Assembly (NCBI GenBank): GCA_022447885.1
Contig: JAKUTA010000013.1
Coordinates: 1-13,176, forward strand
DNA from: Candidatus Poseidoniales archaeon
Lineage (GTDB): Archaea; Thermoplasmatota; Poseidoniia; Poseidoniales; Thalassarchaeaceae
Reading direction: 5' to 3'
Length of the DNA: 13,176 bases
The position numbers were made by a program, and so were the translations under genes. Every line of letters begins with the position of its first letter. Positions within the stretch are counted from its first letter, which is position 1. Below the pieces are notes generated by a model. The model worked only from the letters and a program-made list of their open reading frames with translations, had not been told where the DNA came from and made no database searches. Of the stretch, positions 1-6,704 are shown one piece after another.

Positions 1-1
1 A

Positions 2-2236
2 GGAGGATCGACCCCCATTCGCCAGGATGGTCCGTTCCAGTACAAGATCGGCTCGTGGACCTTGAGCAATCTGGATGCCGCTGCCGGGAGCGATGACATG
101 CTGCGCGATGTGTCGATGACCACCACCAGCCGTGACGCGGTCCCGCGGGTGGTGCGGCTCGATCGGGAGAACGACGTCGGTTTGGAGGCAGCCGCCACTC
201 TCGACCTGCGCGACGAGATGGCCAACCAACTGACGCTGGAGATCGGCATGCACTACCTTCCGCGTTCGACGCTCGACGCCTGGGGCATCGAATTGATGGA
301 CTCGAACATCGACATCCCGTGTGTGACCAGTGACGGCTTCCGCCTGGCATATCACAACGGGCTCATCGATCTGGACGATTTCTCCGACGCCATTCCGCTG
401 GACACAGTCAACGACACGATCCAGCAATACAGCGCGCTCGACGTGAACATGGGTCCGCTGACATGGCTTGATTTCAACAGCACCGGTGGCCTGAACTTCA
501 GCTACCTGCCGGGCCAGACCTGCGCCGAGGGAACACCCGTCAATTACTGCCTGCAAGGGAGCAATGCCATGAATGGCACCTACCCGGTCTACATGACCTC
601 GGTGAGCGATCCGTTCGTCGCTGAGCCGATGGCGGTGCTCAACGACCTGTTCGAACAACGGGAGGGCTTCCCGGACCTCTCCTCGCTGAGCACCGACGAC
701 CTCGCCGCCGTGCTCTCGGTGTTGCAGTACGAGTTCGAGGTGAACACCAGTTTCATCGAGGGGCTCATCCCCGACGACCTGCCGCCCACCGACGTCAGCC
801 TCACGGTCATCCTTCCCGAGTGGGTCACCTCCACCACCGGTGACCCGAGCACGATCACGTTTCACTCACGCGTGGGTGAGTCCGAGCAGATTCCGGTCGG
901 GGTGACCGGTCAGGATCCGTATCAGGCCCGCTGGAGCGAGGCGATCTGTGAGAGCAGCGCAGTGTGCACCGACAGCAGCCCCGACCTGCTCTGCCACTCG
1001 ACGTGGAAGACCTGCATCTCGATCACCGCTACGCTCGATTTCTCCGAACTGAACGTGAGGGAGTGGAGCAGGGCCGTCGAACTGGTCGTGGGTGGATCCA
1101 TCCGTATCGAGATCTACCGGGTGGAGGTGCCCGGTTACTACGTGAACGAGGATGGACTGACCATCGAGGCGATTCCGTCCGACCTGCTCCGCTACGCGAT
1201 CTCTGTAGGTGACCAGACCGAGGGCGGGCTGTCCACATTGTTCGACGAGAACCTCACCGTGCCCATCGGTGACGCAGACCACACGCTCGAGTTGTCCAAC
1301 AGCGGATTGCAGGCGTTCGCCGATGAACTGGCCAGTTACATGACCGATGAGATACAGGCGCAGGAGTTGAATGAGGATGACATCAGCATGGACTTCGCCG
1401 GCCTGCGCCTGTACGCGGACGTCGACCCGCTGGAGCGACCCCCCGACACGCGCATCGACGACGACGAGCCGCTCGGCATCACGCTGGACTTCCCGCCCAC
1501 CTCGATCAGCGCCGCGTGGACGGACAATGGATTGTCAGTGAGCACGGCTGCGCAGAGCCTGATGCTCGCCCTGCTCTCAGGGATCACCCAGAGCATCGGT
1601 GGTGGGATGGCAGCCCAGTCCGGCGGTGGTGGAGCATTCACCTTCCCAGAGGAACCCACGGTCGTGCGGGTGGACCCCGTGATCATCCAGCATGACCTCG
1701 ACGAGACCTACGACAGCGACGGTGACGGAGTTGCCGACAACGATGTCGACATCGAGGTGCGACCCGCGGTCACGCTCGACCTGCTGCTGCCGGTCGGGTT
1801 GACCCTCGAACTCGAGTCCGCACAGGGGAATGACGAGTATCCGAATCGTCAGGATGGGCGCCAGCAGATCATCTACCGCCTACCGCTGTGCGTCGCCGAG
1901 GAATCCTCGCAATGCGACGCGGTGTACGATGAGGTGTCGTTCAGTATCACCATCGGCTACGATTTCATATTCAAGGAACTGTTACCGTACCTGCTCGGCG
2001 CCGCCGGGCTCATCCTGCTCCTGCTGTTCGTCCGCAAGCGCAAGCGGCGTGAGAAAGAGAAGATGCTCGAGGAGAAGCGCCAGCTGGCGCGAGCGAAGAG
2101 CACCAGCCACCGCGAGGTCGAGCAGGAGTTGGCCGGCATCACCCCACGATCAGGCGGTCCCGCCGGTCCGACGAAGGGAGCGGACGCGCATTGGCTCGAC
2201 GGCATCGACATGTCCGACGACGACTGGTCCAGGTGA
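2..2236 (+). CDS. C-terminal part of a large membrane-anchored surface protein (5' partial)
   Basis: The reading frame is already open at base 2 and stays open through the first possible start (TTG at 62), so the true start lies left of the window; 744 codons are visible, ending in TGA at 2234-2236. Most of the chain is an acidic, Asp/Thr/Ser-rich, beta-type ectodomain with several Asn-X-Ser/Thr sequons and scattered Cys that could form disulphides. A Gly-rich stretch is coded at about 1592-1645, and an Asp-rich loop DSDGDGVADND (about 1712-1744) resembles a calcium-binding thrombospondin type-3 or EF-hand loop. One hydrophobic segment, LLPYLLGAAGLILLLLFV (about 1979-2032), is followed by RKRKRREKEK and an about 70-residue charged tail ending in an acidic DMSDDDW. 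By the positive-inside rule the long part is outside and the tail is cytoplasmic. I do not recognise the family. Its gene converges on the STAND ATPase gene. Confidence 0.85.
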   Translation, partial: GGSTPIRQDGPFQYKIGSWTLSNLDAAAGSDDMLRDVSMTTTSRDAVPRVVRLDRENDVGLEAAATLDLRDEMANQLTLEIGMHYLPRSTLDAWGIELMDSNIDIPCVTSDGFRLAYHNGLIDLDDFSDAIPLDTVNDTIQQYSALDVNMGPLTWLDFNSTGGLNFSYLPGQTCAEGTPVNYCLQGSNAMNGTYPVYMTSVSDPFVAEPMAVLNDLFEQREGFPDLSSLSTDDLAAVLSVLQYEFEVNTSFIEGLIPDDLPPTDVSLTVILPEWVTSTTGDPSTITFHSRVGESEQIPVGVTGQDPYQARWSEAICESSAVCTDSSPDLLCHSTWKTCISITATLDFSELNVREWSRAVELVVGGSIRIEIYRVEVPGYYVNEDGLTIEAIPSDLLRYAISVGDQTEGGLSTLFDENLTVPIGDADHTLELSNSGLQAFADELASYMTDEIQAQELNEDDISMDFAGLRLYADVDPLERPPDTRIDDDEPLGITLDFPPTSISAAWTDNGLSVSTAAQSLMLALLSGITQSIGGGMAAQSGGGGAFTFPEEPTVVRVDPVIIQHDLDETYDSDGDGVADNDVDIEVRPAVTLDLLLPVGLTLELESAQGNDEYPNRQDGRQQIIYRLPLCVAEESSQCDAVYDEVSFSITIGYDFIFKELLPYLLGAAGLILLLLFVRKRKRREKEKMLEEKRQLARAKSTSHREVEQELAGITPRSGGPAGPTKGADAHWLDGIDMSDDDWSR

Positions 2237-2286
2237 CTGTCTTCATCAACGCAAAGGCGCGACATCATCCAGAAGCGGACATAGGG

Positions 2287-2316
2287 CGGGCTGTGCCCGG
2301 ATTTCTGCTAAGCAGA
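2287..2316 (+). other. Two adjacent small hairpins downstream of the surface-protein stop
   Basis: CGGGC (2287-2291) pairs with GCCCG (2295-2299) around a TGT loop, and TCTGC (2304-2308) pairs with GCAGA (2312-2316) around a TAA loop. They begin 50 bases after the stop codon of the left-hand gene and lie just before the larger palindrome. They may shape or protect the 3' end of that transcript. Each stem is only five base pairs, so chance is possible. Confidence 0.35.
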
Positions 2317-2330
2317 CATGATTGAATCGA

Positions 2331-2404
2331 CTTTATGCGATATACGAAATCTGGAAGAGGACACCCCCCCCTAAGGGGGGGTGTCCGCAGTATATCGCAT
2401 AAAG
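2331..2404. repeat. Nested perfect palindrome (14-bp outer arms, 12-bp inner stem)
   Basis: The outer arms CTTTATGCGATATA (2331-2344) and TATATCGCATAAAG (2391-2404) are perfect reverse complements. Inside them GGACACCCCCCC (2359-2370) and GGGGGGGTGTCC (2375-2386) form a perfect 12-bp stem around the four-base loop CTAA. The two stems are separated by an asymmetric internal loop of 14 bases on the left and 4 on the right. As RNA or extruded DNA this gives a 26-bp two-stage hairpin. It is not a classical intrinsic terminator, because no T tract follows directly. No target-site duplication is visible. It could be a REP/MITE-like element, an RNA-processing or end-stabilising structure, or a recombination site. 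Confidence 0.85.
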
Positions 2405-2446
2405 CGCAAAATAAGCCCGGAAACCACGATTTTCTGGGGAAACAAG

Positions 2447-2453
2447 TTTTTTT
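2447..2453 (+). terminator. T7 tract, candidate archaeal terminator
   Basis: Seven consecutive T residues lie 211 bases after the stop of the plus-strand surface-protein gene, downstream of the large palindrome. Archaeal RNA polymerase commonly ends transcripts at U-rich tracts without needing a hairpin. This is the longest T run seen in the spacer on the plus strand. The distance implies a long structured 3' UTR if it is the true end. Confidence 0.4.
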
Positions 2454-2456
2454 ATC

Positions 2457-2483
2457 GATAAATTCCCGATTCTAGCCCTTATT
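2457..2483. repeat. 27-base direct repeat, copy 1
   Basis: The copy begins GATAAATTCCCGATTCTAGC and continues C-C-TTATT. It matches 2586-2612 at 26 of 27 positions, the only difference being C versus G at position 22. It is preceded by a T-rich run, as is copy 2. The copies start 129 bases apart in the same orientation, with no coding capacity between them. Confidence 0.85.
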
Positions 2484-2523
2484 CATGGGGATTTGCATGT
2501 ATTTTGAAAAACCACCAAAACAT

Positions 2524-2548
2524 CCTGAAAACGCAGTTTTCCTTCAGG
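2524..2548. other. Bulged hairpin between the direct repeats
   Basis: CCTG (2524-2527) pairs with CAGG (2545-2548), and AAAAC (2528-2532) pairs with GTTTT (2536-2540), with a GCA loop and a four-base bulge (CCTT, 2541-2544) on the right side. The stem totals nine base pairs. It lies between the two repeat copies and may belong to a structured RNA. Confidence 0.35.
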
Positions 2549-2585
2549 GAGCAGTCCGCAAAGATCCGAACCACTCGAGTTTTTG

Positions 2586-2612
2586 GATAAATTCCCGATT
2601 CTAGCCGTTATT
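2586..2612. repeat. 27-base direct repeat, copy 2
   Basis: Second copy of the repeat at 2457-2483, with G in place of C at position 22. It is also preceded by a T-rich run (TTTTT, 2580-2584). Within and beyond it, TCCCGA (2593-2598) can pair with TCGGGA (2613-2618). Copy 1 can form only a weaker version of this stem. Confidence 0.85.
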
Positions 2613-2638
2613 TCGGGAGTTCTGATGCCAATATACAG

Positions 2639-2679
2639 AAAACAGCACTGACTGAGTATCCGGATTCCCGAGTGGAATC
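2639..2679 (-). terminator. Candidate terminator of the STAND gene
   Basis: Read on the minus strand, a perfect six-base-pair stem (arms 2674-2679 and 2663-2668, five-base loop) overlaps the stop codon of the STAND ATPase gene. A short T4 run follows about 20 bases later (2642-2639). This is modest evidence for transcript ending. The T run is short and the stem is small, so another end further into the spacer is possible. Confidence 0.3.
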
Positions 2680-4897
2680 AGCGGAACAGAGAGGTGTGCA
2701 GTCGGCTGGTGAGTTCTGCGGCTGCGCGCGGACATTCAGCGGTCTGGAAGCGGTGGATCGCCTCCTGCCAGCAGCGGATCCGCTGACCCTCGTCGAGTTG
2801 TCCCTGCCAGAACCAGTGCAGCGCGGACAGCCTGCGCGCGGCATTGCTCCCGAGGTCGGTCGGCGCCGGCAAGGTCTGCAGCAGCGAGGCAGCCTCGGAT
2901 AGGTCGTTCTCGGACAGTGATTCGACCAGACGCAGACCGAGTGCGATCCTCCTGAGCGGATGGTGGATCGCTTCGAGCATGTCCGAGGCCTGTGCCGGGG
3001 AGCCCTGTGCGAGCGCGGCTCGGGCGGCCAGTTCGAGCACGAGCGGGTCGTCGGCCGAGGCGGCCTCCTGCAGTTGCTGGCGCACATCGGCGGCGGCATC
3101 GAGATCACCACCTTCCAGAGCCAGTGCATGCCGAAGCAACGCCAGGGAGACCAGTGCGCGCCTTCGCTCCCGTTGGTCAAGTGTGCTGAGGTCGATCCCC
3201 TCCAGTCGTTGGTGCAGTTCCTCGTTCGCTGTGCTCCGCTCCCCCCCGGGCAAGTGGTCGTCGAAGCGGGCGGCCAGTGATCCGATCTCCAGTTTCACCC
3301 GCTCGCCCGGATTCGCTTTCTCGATCGCCTCCTGCTCCAGCCTGTCGGCCGTTTCCGCCTCACCGGTGACGCGCGCCAGCCTGGCGGCTAGCATCGCCCA
3401 CTCCGCCCCGCCCGCTTCCGCCTCCTCCGCTTCTGAGAGCGCCTGCTCGGCGAGTTCCAGCTCGCCTCGCTCGAGCGCCACGCGGGCGGACAGCAACTTG
3501 AGCCGGCCAGCGTCGGGAAGCACGCGCAGCGCATCGTGAACCAGCGCGGCCATCGCCGCTGAGTCGAGGCTGAGCATCAACCCCGAGCCCTCTTCGAGAT
3601 GCTCAATTAGCGCGTCCGCATCATCCTCCGCGGCCGCCTGGATGCGATGATGCGCCTCGTGCAGACGGGCGTTCGGCTCCTCGCGCCCGGCCCAGTGCTC
3701 CGCCGCTCCGACATGGATCGCCCGCCGCTCATCGTCGGACCACATCGTGCGCCGCACGTTGCGCACCAGGTGCTGCAGTTCGAGCAACTCCTCCTGCCAG
3801 CGCAGCAGCGCCGCCTCGTCGAGCGCATCGACGCCGTCCTGCTTCGCCATCTGCTCGGCGTAGAGCGGCCACGGCGCCGCCGCCAGTTCATCGAGCGCCG
3901 GCAGCACGTCCGCTTCGACGCGCTCGATGACATCCGACTGGATGAACGCCTGCACGCGATCATCGGCTTCCGGCAGCGAATCGCCCGGCTCCCACAGTTT
4001 GAGCGCCAATGGATGCCCGCCCAGCGCGGAGAGAACGGCTTCCGCCTCATCGTCGTCAAGCGCTTCTGACAACAGGTTCCGAGCATCCCCTGAATCGAGT
4101 TCTTCGAGGCGCACCACCTCTCCAGCATCCAGCGGAGTGGGCGCGCGCGAGGCGACCAGCAGGCCAGACCCGGGAGATTCAGCGAGCGCATCGAGCAGGG
4201 CGAGCACACCTTCGAGGTGGCGCGGGTGGGCGTCCTGCAACTCATCGACGACCAGCAGAGTCTGTTTCGGCAGTTCGGCGAGCGCGGCGAGGGCCGCTTC
4301 AGTGGACTGGTGCGCGTCATCGAGTCCGAGCCAACGGGCGGCGAGCGAGGTGGCGTCATCAGTCGCCCCCAGCGTCGCCCAGCGCACGGTCCAGCCCGAA
4401 TTCACGGCAGCAGCAGCGAGCGCACGCAACAGGCAGGTCTTGCCGATCCCAGCGAAGCCCTCGACCTGCAGGCAACAGCCATCCTCCAGCCGTCCCGCCA
4501 GTTCATCCAGCAGCTCCGCTCTTCCGTGCAGCAGCATCGGGGCAGGAGCATCGCCGAACAGTTCTCCGACAGCCGCGGCGGGCTCGGCGACCTCGTCCTC
4601 GAGTCCCTCCGCCGCCTTCCTCCCGTCATCCGTGATGTGCACGACCTTGCGTTTGCGATGACCGCCACCGATCACATGCGCCGGGCGGATGGCCACGAGC
4701 CCCTCTTTCTCAAGGGTGGTCAACGGCGGATTCAACGCTGAGCGCACGACACCCAGTTGTTCGGCCAACCCGGGTAGTGAGAGGTCACGGGGGACATCCC
4801 AGGCATCTTCGAAGGACTTGGGGAAGGTGGCGAGCAGCCGCAGCAGACGAGCCTGGGTGGGTGGGATCACGCACCGGCAGGCGAGGCGTGGGTTCAT
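2678..4897 (-). CDS. Winged-helix STAND-type ATPase with helical-repeat C-terminus
   Basis: A 739-residue soluble protein. Residues about 10-95 resemble a MarR/ArsR-like winged helix (a Leu-rich helix, LPGLAEQLGVVRSALNPPL as likely recognition helix, then a basic wing near GGGHRKRK). Residues about 122-330 form an NTPase module: entry motif HGRAELL, Walker A GFAGIGKT (147-154), Walker B LLVVDEL (214-220), a sensor-like LLVASR (246-251) and GGHPLAL (293-299), the GxPLAL signature of NB-ARC/MalT-type STAND ATPases. The rest is Ala/Leu/Glu-rich helical sequence of TPR type. STAND proteins use ATP-driven assembly to switch on an output when a ligand or partner binds the repeats; here the output would be DNA binding. 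The ligand and target genes are unknown. ATG at 4897 is used; GTG at 4870 (codon 10) is also plausible. It diverges from uvrC. Confidence 0.85.
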   Translation of the reverse strand: MNPRLACRCVIPPTQARLLRLLATFPKSFEDAWDVPRDLSLPGLAEQLGVVRSALNPPLTTLEKEGLVAIRPAHVIGGGHRKRKVVHITDDGRKAAEGLEDEVAEPAAAVGELFGDAPAPMLLHGRAELLDELAGRLEDGCCLQVEGFAGIGKTCLLRALAAAAVNSGWTVRWATLGATDDATSLAARWLGLDDAHQSTEAALAALAELPKQTLLVVDELQDAHPRHLEGVLALLDALAESPGSGLLVASRAPTPLDAGEVVRLEELDSGDARNLLSEALDDDEAEAVLSALGGHPLALKLWEPGDSLPEADDRVQAFIQSDVIERVEADVLPALDELAAAPWPLYAEQMAKQDGVDALDEAALLRWQEELLELQHLVRNVRRTMWSDDERRAIHVGAAEHWAGREEPNARLHEAHHRIQAAAEDDADALIEHLEEGSGLMLSLDSAAMAALVHDALRVLPDAGRLKLLSARVALERGELELAEQALSEAEEAEAGGAEWAMLAARLARVTGEAETADRLEQEAIEKANPGERVKLEIGSLAARFDDHLPGGERSTANEELHQRLEGIDLSTLDQRERRRALVSLALLRHALALEGGDLDAAADVRQQLQEAASADDPLVLELAARAALAQGSPAQASDMLEAIHHPLRRIALGLRLVESLSENDLSEAASLLQTLPAPTDLGSNAARRLSALHWFWQGQLDEGQRIRCWQEAIHRFQTAECPRAAAELTSRLHTSLFR

Positions 4898-4924
4898 GGC
4901 CCTTCACCCCAGCCGCGCGAGCGC
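4898..4924. other. 27-base divergent spacer between STAND gene and uvrC
   Basis: The two starts face away from each other across 27 GC-rich bases. I see no TATA-like box and no Shine-Dalgarno at a proper distance for either gene, so promoter elements must lie partly inside the opposite coding sequence or differ from the consensus. If the STAND gene really starts at its codon 10 GTG (4870), the spacer grows to 54 bases. Such a tight arrangement makes co-regulation likely, but this is inference. Confidence 0.5.
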
Positions 4925-6655
4925 ATGCCCGTGGACCAGCATAGCCTGCATCTCCCGAACGAGGCCGGTGTCTACCTGTTCAAACGCGATGACGGGAGGG
5001 TGCTCTACGTGGGCAAGGCGACAGTGCTCAGGGAACGCGTCCGCTCCTATTTCGCCAGCAATCCTGACAGGGAGATGATCCCGACCCTCGTCGCGGAAGC
5101 CGATCACGTCGACTGCATCGTCACCCCCAACCCGAGAGAAGCCCTGATGTTGGAACGGGAGTTGATCCGCCGGCACAAGCCGCGCTGGAACTCGCTGCTC
5201 AAGGACGACAAATCATACCCGTTCATCGTCTTCACCGATGAGGAAGCCCCGCGCATCCTCTACACCCGCGACCCGCCCTCCGGTGCCACCTGCTGGGGCC
5301 CCTTCCCCGACGCCGGCGCCGCCAAACGGGTGGTGCAACTGCTCCGCCGCCAGTTCGGCATCCGCGACTGCCCGCAACTGCTTCCTCAGGGTTGCCTGGC
5401 GATGCACATCGGGCTGTGCTCCGCTCCGTGCATCGATGACGAAGGCTACGCCGAGCGTGTGGATGCGGCCGCGCGCGTGCTCGACGGCGATGCCAACATC
5501 CTGCTCAAGTCCCTGCAGGACGAGATGGATGCGGCCAGCGGCGAGTTGGCCTACGAGCGGGCCGGCAAGGTGCGCGACCTGATCGCCGCGGTGCAGCGCA
5601 CCCTGTCGCAGAAGGTGATCTCCAGCCGCTTCTACCAGGATGTGGATGCCGTCGGCTTCGCCAGCCGCGGAGACTTGGGCAGCGTCGTGATCCTGCACGC
5701 ATCCGACGGAATCGTCACCGGCCAGGTCGAATATCCGCTGCTCCACCGTGGCGACATCGCAGAATCGGTGGCCAGGGTCCTCTCGGAACACTACCAGTCG
5801 CGCAGGCCGCCGCGCACGGTGCTGACCCCCGCTCCGCTCGGAGACTGGTTCGACCAGTGGGCTCAGGAGAAGCGCCGCGGCGCGGTCGAGGTGCGCGTGC
5901 CCATGCGCGGAGAATTGGCGACTCTGCGCAGGTTGGCCGACCAGAACGCCGAGGTGCATGTGCGGCGAACGGCGGAATCTCGGCAGCCGGGATCGCTCGA
6001 ACAGCGTGCAGCGGACGAATGTGCGAAACTCCTGGGTGTGGAGGCCATGGACAACGTCGTCTGCTTCGACATGGCGCAACTACAGGGTGACGAACGGGTG
6101 GGGGCGTGCATCACCCTCAGGAATGGCAGGCCGGACAAGAAGGCCTACCGGACGTACACAGTGAGATCCGACGCTCCCGATGACCTGCGCATGATGCGCG
6201 AAGTGGTCGAACGCTGGCTCAAACGTCAGGACGAATGGCCCGACCTGCTGCTGCTCGACGGTGGTGAGACACACCTCTCCACCATCCACGACCTGCTCAC
6301 CGAGCACGGGCTCGCCGACAGAATTCCCCTCGCCGCCCTCGCCAAACGGGAGGAGACCCTCCATCGCCCGGGCTCAGACCCGCTGGTGCTCGACCGCACA
6401 GGCAGGCTGCTGGTGTTCGCCCGCGACGAGGCGCACCGCTTCGTGAACGCCTTCCATCGCAAGCGCCGAGCCAAGTCCACGCTCAGGGACCCATTGGAGG
6501 AGGTCCCGGGACTCGGCGCCAAGAAACTGCAGGCGCTGCTAAGGCAGTTCGGCGGCCGCAAGGGAATCGACCATGCGAGCGTGAGGGAGCTTGAGCAGAC
6601 CCCCGGGATCGGTCCGGCGCTCGCAAACCGCATCCACGAACATCTCCACCCGTGA
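4925..6655 (+). CDS. uvrC: Excinuclease ABC subunit C (UvrC)
   Basis: UvrC makes both incisions around bulky DNA lesions after UvrA/UvrB recognition. The 576 residues show the full family architecture at near-normal length. The N-terminal GIY-YIG nuclease (about 10-90) has GVYLF, LYVGKA, LRERVRSYF, catalytic Glu77 in LMLE, and Asn89. Four cysteines, C149, C157, C165 and C169, fit the Fe-S cluster ligands, with the first spacing (7 residues) shorter than in E. coli. A UVR/UvrB-binding motif lies at about 195-230. The RNase H-like nuclease has D382 (CFDMAQLQG), D445 (LLLLDGG) and H504 (RDEAHRF). Tandem helix-hairpin-helix motifs close the protein (VPGLGAKK and TPGIGPALA). ATG 4925 sits just before the conserved LPNEAGVYLF and no upstream in-frame start is close. 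The family is bacterial in origin and found in some archaea. uvrA and uvrB are not in the window. Confidence 0.97.
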   Translation: MPVDQHSLHLPNEAGVYLFKRDDGRVLYVGKATVLRERVRSYFASNPDREMIPTLVAEADHVDCIVTPNPREALMLERELIRRHKPRWNSLLKDDKSYPFIVFTDEEAPRILYTRDPPSGATCWGPFPDAGAAKRVVQLLRRQFGIRDCPQLLPQGCLAMHIGLCSAPCIDDEGYAERVDAAARVLDGDANILLKSLQDEMDAASGELAYERAGKVRDLIAAVQRTLSQKVISSRFYQDVDAVGFASRGDLGSVVILHASDGIVTGQVEYPLLHRGDIAESVARVLSEHYQSRRPPRTVLTPAPLGDWFDQWAQEKRRGAVEVRVPMRGELATLRRLADQNAEVHVRRTAESRQPGSLEQRAADECAKLLGVEAMDNVVCFDMAQLQGDERVGACITLRNGRPDKKAYRTYTVRSDAPDDLRMMREVVERWLKRQDEWPDLLLLDGGETHLSTIHDLLTEHGLADRIPLAALAKREETLHRPGSDPLVLDRTGRLLVFARDEAHRFVNAFHRKRRAKSTLRDPLEEVPGLGAKKLQALLRQFGGRKGIDHASVRELEQTPGIGPALANRIHEHLHP

Positions 6656-6704
6656 ATCGTCACCTTCCAGTACATTGATGCGGAGTCATGCTCAGCATTG
6701 ACGC

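Larger units (their letters stand above)
2237..2677. other. Structured AT-rich spacer between convergent genes
   Basis: These 441 bases separate the stops of two convergent genes, where only terminators would be expected. No convincing protein gene is present: the short frames that enter it are extensions of out-of-frame shadows. The stretch from about 2405 to 2660 is visibly richer in A and T than the flanking genes. It holds small hairpins (2287-2316), a nested palindrome (2331-2404), a T7 tract (2447-2453), two 27-base direct repeats (2457-2483 and 2586-2612), another hairpin (2524-2548) and a stem over the stop of the minus-strand gene. The density of structure suggests a non-coding RNA, a small non-autonomous mobile element, or a compound bidirectional terminator. 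The sequence alone does not decide between them. Confidence 0.6.

Noticed and set aside
62..64. TTG at 62 as the start of the left-hand gene
   Set aside because: The same frame is open from base 2 with protein-like sequence, so the gene continues beyond the left edge and TTG is internal.
2331..2404. Classical intrinsic terminator
   Set aside because: The stem is not followed by a T tract; the nearest T7 run begins 43 bases later.
2431..2453. Replication origin recognition box
   Set aside because: Only a GGAAAC core resembles the consensus, the G-string is missing, no inverted pair is present and no orc1/cdc6 gene is in view.
2457..2612. CRISPR array
   Set aside because: Only two repeat copies, with a spacer of about 102 bases, and no cas genes nearby.
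2844..4661. Long plus-strand ORFs opposite the STAND ATPase gene (e.g. 2844-3539, 3927-4661)
   Set aside because: They are Ser/Arg/Pro-rich antisense shadows typical of GC-rich coding DNA, with no domain motifs, and the minus-strand protein has clear ATPase motifs.
5213..6079. Minus-strand ORF opposite uvrC
   Set aside because: His/Ala/Arg-rich shadow without family features; the plus-strand UvrC motifs are unambiguous.
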